Assembly: GCA_033854735.1 (NCBI GenBank)
Contig: JAWWPY010000385.1
Location: forward strand, 1-64,000
DNA from: JAWWPY01 sp033854735
Lineage (GTDB): Bacteria; Actinomycetota; Actinomycetes; Streptosporangiales; Streptosporangiaceae
DNA length: 64,000 bases
Direction: 5' to 3'
The translations under genes were made by a program, and so were the position numbers. Below the pieces are notes generated by a model. The model had not been told where the DNA came from, searched no databases, and saw only the letters and a list, made by a program, of their open reading frames with translations. Shown in pieces: positions 24,817-33,631 of this stretch (its first letter is position 1; every line of letters starts with the position of its first letter).

Positions 24817-25629
24817 ATGCCAGCCCGGAAATCGAGGCGCCCCGCCGGGGTGCGGCGCGGCAGCAACCGCCGCGTGGCGTGGATGACCGGGCTGATAAGC
24901 CTGCCCGTCATGGTGATCGTGGCTTTCTTCCTGGTCGAGGCGCTCGGACCGCAGACGGCACCGACCACGAGTTCGGCGGGCGCTGATCCGGCCGCGAGAC
25001 GGTGCGCGTCAACGGCCACGGCGGGTTCCGTTCCGTGCGCGCAGCCACTGGTGGCCGCCTCAACGGGCTCGCCCGCCTCGCCCACGGCCAGCGCCAGGCC
25101 CAGTGCCTCCCCTTCGGCCACCCGGGCCCCGTCGGGCGCGGCGCCTCCGCCCTCCCAGCCGGCGGCGCCGGCCGCCCCGCCTGCTGGGCCTGCGGGCGGC
25201 CAGCAGGGCGTCCCAGCCGGTCAGGTCCTCGCGGTCATCAACCAGGCGCGCGCCGCGGCGGGCCTGCCGGCCTACACGATCAGCAGCGGCCTCGACCTCA
25301 GCGCGGCCCGCCACAACACGGTGATGGCCAGCGGGTGCGGGCTGTCCCACCAGTGCGCCGGTGAGGCTGCGCTCGGCGCGCGCGAAACCGCCGCCGGGGT
25401 GACCTGGACATCGGCGGGCGAGAACATCGGCGAAGGCGGCCCGGTGCCCGCCGCCACCACGGCCATCGCCCAGATGGCGGTGACCCTGACCCGGGACATG
25501 CTGGCCGAGAAGCCGCCGGACGACGGCCACCGGCTGAACATCCTGAGCAGCGCCTTCCACCACATCGGGATCGCCGTGTACCGGAACAGCGCCGGCACCG
25601 TCTGGATGACCCAGGACTTCTCGAACTAG
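24817..25629 (+). CDS. Membrane-anchored or secreted CAP (SCP/PR1) domain protein
   Basis: The 270-residue protein has a basic N-terminus, one signal-anchor helix (about 24-45, TGLISLPVMVIVAFFLVEALG), a long Pro/Ser/Ala stalk (about 70-130), and a C-terminal CAP domain (about 135-270: VLAVINQARAAAGLPAY, SAARHNTVMASG, LSHQC, WTSAGENIGEG, GHRLNILSSAFHHIGIAVY). CAP proteins act outside the cell; bacterial roles are mostly undefined. The stop is followed by a C/T-rich low-complexity stretch. It lies 10 bp after marR but need not be in its operon. Confidence 0.88.
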   Translation: MPARKSRRPAGVRRGSNRRVAWMTGLISLPVMVIVAFFLVEALGPQTAPTTSSAGADPAARRCASTATAGSVPCAQPLVAASTGSPASPTASARPSASPSATRAPSGAAPPPSQPAAPAAPPAGPAGGQQGVPAGQVLAVINQARAAAGLPAYTISSGLDLSAARHNTVMASGCGLSHQCAGEAALGARETAAGVTWTSAGENIGEGGPVPAATTAIAQMAVTLTRDMLAEKPPDDGHRLNILSSAFHHIGIAVYRNSAGTVWMTQDFSN

Positions 25630-25813
25630 GGCGTCCCCCGTCCTCTCGTCCCCCGTCCCCGTCACCCCGTCCCCTCGTCCCCCGTCCCCTCCGCCGCCTG
25701 GCCGCACCGCCTGGCCTCCCGTCCGCCAGGCCCCTCCGACTGATACGGATATTGGCCGACCGATTCCCCTCCATCGCAGGCGCCGCATCCAGCCATAGAG
25801 CACTTAACACGGA

Positions 25814-25860
25814 TTACGACCACGCAAAACGGTATATACCGGGCGCGATCATGGTCGTAA
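25814..25860. promoter_or_regulatory. Nested palindrome of unknown role
   Basis: TTACGACCA (25814-25822) and TGGTCGTAA (25852-25860) are perfect 9-bp arms. Between them CGGTATATACCG (25830-25841) is a perfect 12-bp palindrome whose centre is within 2 bp of the outer centre. It may be a distal operator for lon, or a terminator of the upstream gene. Confidence 0.55.
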
Positions 25861-26020
25861 CGGATGGAAAGACGATCTGATGACGGGGCCCTGGGGAGCC
25901 CCACCGCCACTGAGGGCCCACCCAGGAGGGCCGACTGGGCACGAAAGGCCTGGTCAGGTAGGGGTTGTCGGCTGTCCGCTGCGGGCGAACGGATCCGGGA
26001 ACAATCGGAGTGGCACTCCG

Positions 26021-26041
26021 CTTGAAGGGGGTGTAATCAAG
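26021..26041 (+). promoter_or_regulatory. HAIR-like element (HspR operator) upstream of lon
   Basis: CTTGAAG-N7-AATCAAG matches 11 of 14 positions of the HAIR consensus CTTGAGT-N7-ACTCAAG with the exact 7-bp spacer. It is abutted on the left by the perfect palindrome CGGAGTG-G-CACTCCG (26006-26020). HspR control of lon is established in Streptomyces; here it is inferred. Confidence 0.6.
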
Positions 26042-26066
26042 TAATGCTTAGGGGAAGTGATCCTTC

Positions 26067-28442
26067 ATGAGCGACACTCTCTCGCTGCCGGTGCTGCCGT
26101 TGGACGACACCGTGGTGCTGCCCACCATGGTGGTCCCGGTTGACACCTCAGGCACAGAGGCCCGCGCGGCCATCGAGGCGGCGCAGATATCGGCCGGCGC
26201 GGATGGCGCCAGCAAAGCCACACCCCAGGTGCTCCTGGTGCTCCGGGTGGACGGCAAGTACTCGTCCGTCGGCACGCTCGGCGCCGTCGAGCAGATAGGC
26301 CGGCTGCCCAGCGGCGAGCCCGCCGCGGCGATCCGCGGCCTCTCCCGGGTCCGGATCGGCAGCGGCACGGTGGGGCCAGGTGCCGCACTGTGGGTCGAGG
26401 GCTCCGTCGAGGAGGAGCCGCCCGCCAGCGCCCGCGCCCACGAGCTCGCGCGCGAGTACCGCGGGCTGGCCGCCACGATCCTGCAGAAGCGGGGGGCGTG
26501 GCAGGTCGTGGACGTGCTGCAGCGGATCACCGATCCGTCGGCCCTCGCCGACAGCGCGGGGTACGCGACCTACCTGACTCTTGAGCAGCGCAAGGAGCTG
26601 CTCGAGACGATCGACCCAGAGCAGCGGCTGGAGCGGCTGACCGGATGGGCCAGGGACCAGATCGCCGAGCTGGACGTCACCGAGACGATCGCCAGCGACG
26701 TCCGCGAAGGCATGGAGAAGCAGCAGCGGGAGTTCCTGCTCCGCCAGCAGCTCGCCGCGATCCGCAAGGAGCTGTCCGAGCTGAGCGGCGAGCCTGGGTC
26801 CGAGGAAGAGGACTACCGGGCCCGCATCGAGGCGGCCGACCTGCCGGAGAAGGTGACCGAGGCGGCGCTGAAAGAGGCCGAGAAGCTGGAGCGCTCGTCC
26901 GATGCTTCCCCGGAGGCAGGCTGGATCCGCACCTGGCTGGACACGGTCCTGGAGATCCCCTGGAACGAGCGGACCGACGACGCCTATGACATCGAGGGCG
27001 CTCGCGCCATCCTGGACGCCGACCACGCCGGGCTCGACGACGTCAAGGACCGCATCGTCGAGTACCTGGCGGTCCGCAAGCGCCGGGCCGACCGGGGCCT
27101 GACCCTGGTCGGCGGCCGCCGCAGCGGTGCGGTGCTGGCCCTGGCGGGGCCGCCCGGCGTCGGCAAGACCTCGCTCGGTGAGTCGGTGGCCCGCGCCATG
27201 GGCCGCAAGTTCGCCCGGGTGGCCCTCGGCGGCGTCCGCGACGAGGCCGAGATACGCGGTCACCGGCGGACCTACGTGGGTGCGCTGCCCGGCCGGATCG
27301 TGCGGGCCATCCGCGAGTCGGGCTCGATGAACCCGGTGATCCTGCTGGACGAGGTGGACAAGCTCGGCGCGGACTACCGGGGTGACCCGACCGCGGCGCT
27401 GCTCGAGGTGCTCGACCCGGCCCAGAACCACACATTCCGCGATCACTACCTCGAGGTCGAGCTCGACCTGTCGGACGTGCTGTTCATCGCGACCGCCAAC
27501 ATGGCGGAGGCGATACCGGAGCCGCTGCTCGACCGGATGGAGCTGATCGGCCTCGACGGCTACACCGAGGATGAGAAGGTGACGATCGCCCGGATGCACC
27601 TGCTGCCCCGGCAGCTGGAGCGGGCCGGCCTCGACGGTGATGACGTTACGTTCACCAACGACGCGCTGCGCCGCCTGGCTGCGGAGTACACCCGCGAGGC
27701 CGGGGTGCGCGCCCTGGAGCGGGGCATCTCCCGGGTGCTGCGGAAGATCGCCGCGCAGCTCGCGGCGGCCACTGCGACGCTCCCGGTCACGGTCGGCCCG
27801 GCCGATCTGCACGGCTACCTCGGGCATCCACGGCACACCCCGGAATCGGCCGAGCGGACCGCGGTTCCTGGTGTGGCGACCGGCCTGGCGGTCACTGGCG
27901 CTGGTGGTGATGTGCTCTTCATCGAGGCGTCCCTGGCCGACCCGGAGACCGGCACGACCGGGGTGACGCTCACCGGCCAGCTGGGTGACGTCATGAAGGA
28001 ATCCGCGCAGATAGCGCTGTCCTACCTCCGGTCGCACGGCGCGGAGCTCGAGCTCCCGGTCAGCGACCTGAAGGACCGGGGTGTCCATGTGCACGTGCCC
28101 GCGGGTGCTGTGCCCAAGGACGGCCCGAGCGCCGGGGTGACCATGACCACGGCCCTGGCGTCGTTGCTGTCTGGCCGGCTGGTCCGCTCGGATGTGGCGA
28201 TGACCGGTGAGGTCTCGCTGACCGGCCGGGTGCTGCCCATCGGCGGGGTGAAGCAGAAGCTGCTCGCCGCGCACCGGGCGGGCATCACGACGGTGCTCAT
28301 CCCGAAGCGGAACGAGCCTGACCTGGAGGATGTGCCGGAGAACGTGCGCGCGGCACTGGAGATCCACCCGGTCAGCGATGTCCGCGAGGTGCTCGAACTG
28401 GCGCTGGAGCCGGCCACGTCACGGTCGGCGGTCGCCGCCTGA
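26067..28442 (+). CDS. lon: ATP-dependent protease Lon
   Basis: The 791-residue protein has an N-terminal LON domain (about 8-205), an AAA+ module (Walker A GPPGVGKT at about 360, Walker B VILLDEVDKL), and a C-terminal serine protease domain with the dyad S688 (PKDGPSAG) and K731 (GGVKQK). It degrades misfolded and regulatory proteins. The ATG at 26067 follows a purine-rich GGGGAAG. A HAIR-like element upstream suggests heat-shock control by HspR. Length and motifs are complete. Confidence 0.97.
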   Translation: MSDTLSLPVLPLDDTVVLPTMVVPVDTSGTEARAAIEAAQISAGADGASKATPQVLLVLRVDGKYSSVGTLGAVEQIGRLPSGEPAAAIRGLSRVRIGSGTVGPGAALWVEGSVEEEPPASARAHELAREYRGLAATILQKRGAWQVVDVLQRITDPSALADSAGYATYLTLEQRKELLETIDPEQRLERLTGWARDQIAELDVTETIASDVREGMEKQQREFLLRQQLAAIRKELSELSGEPGSEEEDYRARIEAADLPEKVTEAALKEAEKLERSSDASPEAGWIRTWLDTVLEIPWNERTDDAYDIEGARAILDADHAGLDDVKDRIVEYLAVRKRRADRGLTLVGGRRSGAVLALAGPPGVGKTSLGESVARAMGRKFARVALGGVRDEAEIRGHRRTYVGALPGRIVRAIRESGSMNPVILLDEVDKLGADYRGDPTAALLEVLDPAQNHTFRDHYLEVELDLSDVLFIATANMAEAIPEPLLDRMELIGLDGYTEDEKVTIARMHLLPRQLERAGLDGDDVTFTNDALRRLAAEYTREAGVRALERGISRVLRKIAAQLAAATATLPVTVGPADLHGYLGHPRHTPESAERTAVPGVATGLAVTGAGGDVLFIEASLADPETGTTGVTLTGQLGDVMKESAQIALSYLRSHGAELELPVSDLKDRGVHVHVPAGAVPKDGPSAGVTMTTALASLLSGRLVRSDVAMTGEVSLTGRVLPIGGVKQKLLAAHRAGITTVLIPKRNEPDLEDVPENVRAALEIHPVSDVREVLELALEPATSRSAVAA

Positions 28443-28446
28443 GGCC

Positions 28447-28479
28447 GGCCCCCGTCCCGGCGTCGCCGGGACGGGGGCC
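28447..28479. terminator. Bidirectional hairpin between lon and the stress protein
   Basis: GGCCCCCGTCCCGG and CCGGGACGGGGGCC are perfect 14-bp arms with the loop CGTCG. There is no T tract. It lies between two convergent stops. Confidence 0.8.
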
Positions 28480-28504
28480 GCACGGGCCGGGGGGCCGGGG
28501 CCGG

Positions 28505-28960
28505 TCAGGCTGGCACCGGCCGGTTGATGTCGGCGCCGACCACCACGACCGGGCACGGTGCGTGCCGCAGGCAGGCCCGGGCCACCGGGCCGATCACCTC
28601 GAGCTGGGAGGTCGCCGGGTCGCCGAGCACGAGCAGGTCGGCGCCTGCGGCGCGGTCGATCAGTACCTTGGCGGCCAGCCCGTCAACCACCTCCGCGTCT
28701 ACCGGGACCTCCGGGGGGCTGCCGAGCAGGGCGTGCACCAGCTCCTTGAGCAGGGCGCTGGTTGGCAGTCCGGGCTGCTCGGGCGGGACCCGCCGCGCAT
28801 GGCCCGCGTAGGGCGCGGCGCGGATCCGCCCGGGATCCAGCGCGCGCACCACGTGCAACCGGGCCTGGCGCAGCCCGGCCTCCCGCGCTGCCCAGCGCAG
28901 CGCGGCCAGCGAAGCCATCGATCCGTTCACGCCAACGACGACACGCCGCTCCTGGTCCAT
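28505..28960 (-). CDS. Universal stress protein (UspA family)
   Basis: The 151-residue single-domain Usp begins RRVVVGVNGSMASLAALRWAAREA. It has the C-terminal signature region DLLVLGDPATSQLEVIGPVARACLRHAPCPVVVVG, close to the ATP-binding G-2x-G-9x-G(S/T) motif though partly degenerate. The ATG at 28960 has GGGAGG upstream. It is convergent with lon and separated from it by a hairpin. Confidence 0.88.
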   Translation of the reverse strand: MDQERRVVVGVNGSMASLAALRWAAREAGLRQARLHVVRALDPGRIRAAPYAGHARRVPPEQPGLPTSALLKELVHALLGSPPEVPVDAEVVDGLAAKVLIDRAAGADLLVLGDPATSQLEVIGPVARACLRHAPCPVVVVGADINRPVPA

Positions 28961-29052
28961 CCCGGTACCCGCCTCCCTGCCGTTCCGCGTTTCAGCGAAA
29001 AGGCACATGGGGGGCACAGCAGAACTTCCCCGGATTCGCGGCGGCGGAAACC

Positions 29053-29071
29053 GGGATGACGGGGTCATCCC
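29053..29071 (-). terminator. Hairpin overlapping the NUDIX gene stop
   Basis: GGGATGAC-GGG-GTCATCCC is a perfect 8-bp stem. It includes the stop codon of the gene ending at 29065. Confidence 0.5.
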
Positions 29072-29562
29072 ACCCCGGGCACCTGCTGGCCTTCTTCGAG
29101 ATAGATGACTGTCCCGGCTTTGCGCGCGGCATCTACCCGCCGCCGGATGGGTCCCCTGAGCAGGGTGAGGGCCTCGGCGACGCGGACGATCCGGTACTCC
29201 GAGATCTCCTCGGGCTGGAGCGCGACGCCACGGAGGCTGGCGTCGTCGAGCGCACCGCAATCAAACAGGAACCGGATGCCTCCCGGGCGCCCGGGCTTGC
29301 GGCGGCGGAAATCCACGCACGCCAGGCGGCCGCTGTGCACGTCAAGGCCGCACTCTTCGCGGACCTCACGCCGGCACGCCTCCCACGGCGTTTCCCCGTC
29401 GGCCTCCATGACGCCGCCGGGAATGGTCCAGCCTGACTTGTAGGTCGGCTTGAGGATGAGGAGCCGGCCCTTGCGGTCAAAGATCATTGCGCCGGCCGAC
29501 GTGGGGATGGCCGGGACGACATACCGGACATCGCTGTCCAGCGGCTCGTCACCATCGATCAC
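29065..29562 (-). CDS. NUDIX hydrolase
   Basis: The 165-residue protein contains a complete Nudix box, GGVMEADGETPWEACRREVREECGLD (Gx5Ex7REVxEExG pattern, about residues 49-74), after SGWTIPGG. It should cleave a nucleoside diphosphate linked to another group using Mg2+ or Mn2+. The specific substrate cannot be read. It lies 32 bp after the SGNH esterase gene on the same strand and could be cotranscribed with it. Confidence 0.9.
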   Translation of the reverse strand: MIDGDEPLDSDVRYVVPAIPTSAGAMIFDRKGRLLILKPTYKSGWTIPGGVMEADGETPWEACRREVREECGLDVHSGRLACVDFRRRKPGRPGGIRFLFDCGALDDASLRGVALQPEEISEYRIVRVAEALTLLRGPIRRRVDAARKAGTVIYLEEGQQVPGVG

Positions 29563-29594
29563 GCCAGCCAGGCTACGCCAGGCCCGCGGGCCGC

Positions 29595-30893
29595 CTAGCG
29601 GTTCCGCGTGAGCATCCGCAGGTCGATGGCGCCGGCCATGGCCTGACAGCCGGCATCGTTCGGGTGCAGGTGGTCGCCGCTGTCGTAGCTGGGGTTGAGC
29701 GCGGTGGTGCGGCCGGGGTCCGCGACCGCCGCGGCGAAGTCGATGACGCCGTCGAACGCGTGGCTGGTCGTGATCCAGGTGTTGACGTCGGTTCTCGTCT
29801 TCTCGGCCGGGGCCGAGTCCACTATGGATCCCCCGAATGGGGTGATCGTGGCACCGTAGACAGCCAGGCCGCGGGCGTGCGACCGGGCGATGATCTGCTG
29901 GTATCCCACGATGATCTCGTCGGCTGTGGCGTTGTATCCGATGTCGTTGACGCCTTCGAGCAGGATGACGGCACGGACGCCGGTCTGGGCGAAGACATCC
30001 CGGTCCAGCCGGGCCAGCGCAGGCACGCCGTAGTAAGGCTGGCCGGGCCGGGGAGCCAGCAGCCGGTTGCCGCCCAGTCCCGCATTGACCACCGAGAGAG
30101 TCGGGCCGGGAAGGGCGTTCAGCCGCCGGGCCAGATCGTCAGGCCAGCGCCGGTTGGCGTTGCCGGTCGTGTTGGCCGTGTCGGTGATCGAGTCGCCGAG
30201 CGCCACCACCGTGCCGATGACATGGGCCGGCGCGCTCACGTTGACCCCGCTGACCAGCATCCAGCACGGGGTGTCCCCGTAGGCCGCCCCCGACACCGAC
30301 CCGGCCAGGTCGCCACGGCCCAGGTAGTTGCCCTGCGCGGTAAACGGGTGGTTGGTGACCGGCCCGGTCGGGCCGGGGACGTAGACGCTGACCAGCAGGG
30401 CCGACAGGGCAGCCACCCGGAGCGGGACGGGGTCGCTGAGCGCAGCACCGCCTGCGGCCAGGGTCACCGCCCGCCGGCCGCCGAAGGTCAGCGCGTGCAG
30501 CGTTCCTCGCACCGCCCGGGCGCCCGAGGCCTGGACCGCGACCGACGCGTGCCCGACCCGCATGGCCTCGGTGCCGAAGGCATTCGTCAGGCGGATCCGC
30601 ACCCGGCTGCCGCCAGCGCTCAGGAATATGACATTGCGGACGGTCTGGTCAGTCAGGCCGGTTCCGGCCGGGCACGTGGAGCCCGGAACGTCCGAGCCGA
30701 CCACCTGGCTGGCGCCCCAGGCCGTCACCCAATTCCCGGCCCCGCCCGCCGCGCTAGGCGAGCTTTGCGCGCCCGATGCCGCCATGGCCGGAATGGTCGT
30801 GGCGACAGCAACGGCTGCGGCCGCGGCGGCCGCGGCGAACGCGCGGCGGCGGATACGGAGCCTGGACTCGACACGTTCCAAGAATTCTCTCAC
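29595..30893 (-). CDS. Secreted SGNH/GDSL-family esterase
   Basis: The 432-residue protein has a signal peptide (basic start, AAAAAAAAVAVATTIPAMAA) and a two-part structure: an N-terminal beta domain (about 50-230), then an SGNH hydrolase (about 235-432) with block I VVALGDSITD, block II GLGGNRLL, block III GVNDIGY, and block V YDSGDHLHPND giving the Asp-His pair. It is about 45% similar by eye to the divergent gene at 31149. The GTG at 30893 has no clear ribosome site. Substrates may be cell-wall or polysaccharide esters or lipids. Confidence 0.87.
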   Translation of the reverse strand: MREFLERVESRLRIRRRAFAAAAAAAAVAVATTIPAMAASGAQSSPSAAGGAGNWVTAWGASQVVGSDVPGSTCPAGTGLTDQTVRNVIFLSAGGSRVRIRLTNAFGTEAMRVGHASVAVQASGARAVRGTLHALTFGGRRAVTLAAGGAALSDPVPLRVAALSALLVSVYVPGPTGPVTNHPFTAQGNYLGRGDLAGSVSGAAYGDTPCWMLVSGVNVSAPAHVIGTVVALGDSITDTANTTGNANRRWPDDLARRLNALPGPTLSVVNAGLGGNRLLAPRPGQPYYGVPALARLDRDVFAQTGVRAVILLEGVNDIGYNATADEIIVGYQQIIARSHARGLAVYGATITPFGGSIVDSAPAEKTRTDVNTWITTSHAFDGVIDFAAAVADPGRTTALNPSYDSGDHLHPNDAGCQAMAGAIDLRMLTRNR

Positions 30894-31148
30894 GCCGGGT
30901 CATTCTTCGGACCAGGCCGGGGGCTGTCAAGGAACATTAGTATCACTAAACCGGTATAGGAGATGTTTATGAAGCTTTCATGATAGCGATGCACTGATGA
31001 CCGGCACGGATATGCCTTATATGTCGGCATGAATCCCCGGAGAACGGCCGGCGACGTCTATTGACAGGCCGGACCCGGCCTTTCATGCTCATGAGGCGGC
31101 CGCAGCCGCCGCCCGTTCCGCCGCCCGTGCCTGACTGGAGGAGACGTG
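30894..31148. promoter_or_regulatory. Divergent region between two SGNH esterase genes
   Basis: This 255-bp region is AT-richer than its neighbours. It has inverted repeats ATGAA-GCT-TTCAT (30969-30981) and ATGCC-N9-GGCAT (31012-31016/31026-31030). Either could bind a shared regulator. GGAGGAG at 31137-31143 is the ribosome site for the rightward gene. Confidence 0.5.
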
Positions 31149-32471
31149 ATGCGCTACCCGAGTGCCGGCCGGGGCCGTCCCGGCGTCGCCGCCGCGTTCA
31201 TCGTCGCCAGCCTGATGGCTGCTGCTGGCACGGGCGCGACCGCCCCGGCGGTGGCCGCCGGGGCCGCGGTCCAGTCCGAGGGGTCCACTGCGCCCGGCCC
31301 GGGGCACTGGACCGGGACCTGGGCGGCCAGCCCGCAGCAGGCCAGGCCGGCGGATCTCACCGGGCCGGGGGACCCCACTGTCACCGGGTTTGACGACCAG
31401 ACGGTCCGCGAGATCGTGCACACCAGCATCGGCGGCACCGCCCTGCGGATCCACCTGTCCAACGCGTTCAGCCAGCAGGCGCTGATGGTCGGCGGGATGA
31501 CGGTCGGCGCGCAGGGGACGGGCGCGGACCTGGCCAGCCCGCCGGTCACGGTCACCTTCGGCGGTGGCCGGGGCATCCGCATCCCCGCGGGCGGGAACGC
31601 GGTCAGCGACCCCGTGCGGCTGCGGGTCGCGCCGCAGTCGAACCTGGCCATCAGCATCTTCCTGCCTGGCGTCACCGGTCCCACCACGAACCACGATCTC
31701 GCGGAGCAGGTCAACTACGTCTCCGTGCCGGGCGACCACGCGACCGACCCGGGCGGGCAGGCGTTCACTCAGCAGGCGTTCTCCTGGTTCTACTTGTCGG
31801 GAGTGGATATCCGGCCGCTGAGCGCAGCGGCCGGGGCCGTCGTCGCCCTCGGCGACTCCATCACCGACGGATACCAGTCAACGACCGGCGGCAACGACCG
31901 GTGGCCCGACGTCCTCGCCGCGCGGCTGGCCGACTCCGGCCGTCCGATGGGCGTGCTCAACGAAGGAATCAGCGGCAACCGGGTGCTGGGCGATTCGGTG
32001 TGCTTCGGCACCAGCGCCCTGTCCCGCCTCGGCGCGGACGCGGCGGGCCAGCCGGGCGTACGCACCGTCATCCTGCTGGAAGGCATCAACGACATCGGCT
32101 TCCCGCTAGCGCCGGATGCTGGCTGCACCGCGCCGAACACGGCCGTCACGGCCCAGCAGATCATCGCGGGCTACCGGCAGATCATCGCCCGGGCCCACGG
32201 CCGGGGCCTGCGGGTGATCGGCGCCACCCTGACTCCGATCGAGGGCTCGGGCTACTGGTCGGTGAGCACCGAGCAGGAGCGGCTCGCGGTCAACGCCTGG
32301 ATCAGGAGCAGCCGCGCCTTCGACGGTGTGATCGACTTTGACCAGGCCGTGCGTGACCCGGCCGACCCGCACCGGCTGCTGGCGGCCTACGACTCCGGTG
32401 ACCACCTGCACCCCAACGACGCCGGCTACCACGCGATGGCCGAGGCCATCGACCTCGGGCTGCTGCGCTAG
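31149..32471 (+). CDS. Secreted SGNH/GDSL-family esterase, paralogue
   Basis: The 440-residue protein has a signal peptide, an N-terminal beta domain starting GHWTGTWAASPQQA, and SGNH blocks VVALGDSITDGYQ, GISGNRVLGD, LLEGINDIGFP and YDSGDHLHPNDAGY. The ATG at 31149 has GGAGGAG 5-6 bases upstream; a GTG directly before it is the alternative. It shares domain order with the divergent esterase at 29595 and with the rhamnogalacturonan-acetylesterase-like SGNH group. It is convergent with the LacI gene at 32477, only 5 bp apart. Confidence 0.9.
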   Translation: MRYPSAGRGRPGVAAAFIVASLMAAAGTGATAPAVAAGAAVQSEGSTAPGPGHWTGTWAASPQQARPADLTGPGDPTVTGFDDQTVREIVHTSIGGTALRIHLSNAFSQQALMVGGMTVGAQGTGADLASPPVTVTFGGGRGIRIPAGGNAVSDPVRLRVAPQSNLAISIFLPGVTGPTTNHDLAEQVNYVSVPGDHATDPGGQAFTQQAFSWFYLSGVDIRPLSAAAGAVVALGDSITDGYQSTTGGNDRWPDVLAARLADSGRPMGVLNEGISGNRVLGDSVCFGTSALSRLGADAAGQPGVRTVILLEGINDIGFPLAPDAGCTAPNTAVTAQQIIAGYRQIIARAHGRGLRVIGATLTPIEGSGYWSVSTEQERLAVNAWIRSSRAFDGVIDFDQAVRDPADPHRLLAAYDSGDHLHPNDAGYHAMAEAIDLGLLR

Positions 32472-32476
32472 CTGGG

Positions 32477-33610
32477 TCACCCGGCCAGCCGCGGCGGCGG
32501 CGCCACCGAGTGCCGCGGCAGCAGGCTCATCGGCTCGCGGACCATCACATCGCCGGCCGGCTTGCGCTCGATCCGCGCGATCAGCGCGTCCACGGCCGCG
32601 CCGCCGAGTTCGGCGAGCGGCATGGCCACGCTGGTGACCGGCACGTCGAGAAAGGCTAGGCACTCGTCCTCGTCGAAGCTCACCACGGACATCTCCGCTG
32701 GCACCGCGATGCCGGAGCCGCGCAGCGCCGCCATGACCCCGAACAACTGGTTGAGGCTGCCGACGGCGCACACGGTGGGCCGCGCGCCGCCGCGCAGCAT
32801 CTGCGTGGTGGCCTGCCAGCCTCCGTCCTCGGTGGGAGGAGCGTGCCGGACGGTCAACTGGATCCCCCGCGCCGCGCAGAGCCGCCGCGCCGCGATCACC
32901 CGGCGGTGCACGGTGTCGACCTGAGGCCGGCCGTCGATGAAGGCGATGCTGCGATGGCCGAGCCCGGCCACGTAGTCAACGAACAGCCTGACCGCGCCCG
33001 GCTCGTCCATGACCACGTCGTTGCCGCGATCCGGCCCCCGGCGGTTCACGTACACATGCGGAACTCCGGCCACTCCCGCGGCATGCTCGGGCTTGCGCAG
33101 CGCGGTGGCGAGCAGCAGGCCATCCGCCCGGCTCTCCTCGACCAGATAGCGGTAATTGTCCGGGGGCTTCGCGTCGTCGCCGGGCTCCTCCATGACCATG
33201 ACGACGTAGCCGCGCTCGCCCGCCCGCTGCAGCGCGCCCCGCTGCAGCCTGACCCAGATCGGGTTGCGCAGCAGCGGGATGACGAACGCCAGGGCTCCGG
33301 TGCGCCGTCGTTTGAGCGCCCGGGCCAGCGCGTTGGGCCGGTAACCCTGGGCCCGTGCCGTGCTCAGGATCCGGTCGTAGATCTCGGGACGGATCGACTG
33401 CGCCGGGTCACCGTTGAGCACCCGGGAGACGGTCGACACGTGCACGCCGACCGCGTCGGCGATGTCGACCAGGCGGGACGCGCGGCGCCGGACAGCCGGC
33501 GCCGGCGGCCCGCCCTGATCCGGCCGCGGCGGCGGGCCGCTCCTGCCTGCGTCGCCGGGCAACTCGTCCTCGCCTGTCACCGGCTCAGGCCGTAACGCCG
33601 CCGTGGGCAC
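32477..33610 (-). CDS. LacI-family transcriptional regulator, last gene of the peptide operon
   Basis: The 377-residue protein has a LacI helix-turn-helix (about 47-95: LVDIADAVGVHVSTVSRVLNGDPAQSIRPEIYDRILSTARAQGYRPNALARALKRRRTG) and a periplasmic-binding-like effector domain (ALAFVIPLLRNP… VVSFDEDECLAFLDVPVTSV). The 46-residue Pro/Arg-rich N-terminal extension is unusual, so the GTG at 33610 may not be the real start. It lies 21 bp after the M55 peptidase gene on the same strand and probably controls the importer operon. Confidence 0.85.
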   Translation of the reverse strand: MPTAALRPEPVTGEDELPGDAGRSGPPPRPDQGGPPAPAVRRRASRLVDIADAVGVHVSTVSRVLNGDPAQSIRPEIYDRILSTARAQGYRPNALARALKRRRTGALAFVIPLLRNPIWVRLQRGALQRAGERGYVVMVMEEPGDDAKPPDNYRYLVEESRADGLLLATALRKPEHAAGVAGVPHVYVNRRGPDRGNDVVMDEPGAVRLFVDYVAGLGHRSIAFIDGRPQVDTVHRRVIAARRLCAARGIQLTVRHAPPTEDGGWQATTQMLRGGARPTVCAVGSLNQLFGVMAALRGSGIAVPAEMSVVSFDEDECLAFLDVPVTSVAMPLAELGGAAVDALIARIERKPAGDVMVREPMSLLPRHSVAPPPRLAG

Positions 33611-33631
33611 CAGTGACTACTGCGACGCGAG

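Larger units (their letters stand above)
25630..26066. other. Intergenic region before lon with low-complexity repeat and palindromes
   Basis: No gene is visible. 25632-25692 is a run of GTCCCC(C/T) repeats. 25814-25860 has nested palindromes: TTACGACCA/TGGTCGTAA outer arms around CGGTATATACCG (25830-25841). 26006-26041 carries the lon control elements. Confidence 0.7.

Noticed and set aside
25662..25910. 82-codon leftward frame before lon
   Set aside because: It covers the GTCCCC repeat and the nested palindrome and has no ribosome site or recognisable features.
26148..28367. Leftward open frame of 739 codons
   Set aside because: It is the antisense shadow of lon, whose motifs and dyad are complete on the other strand.
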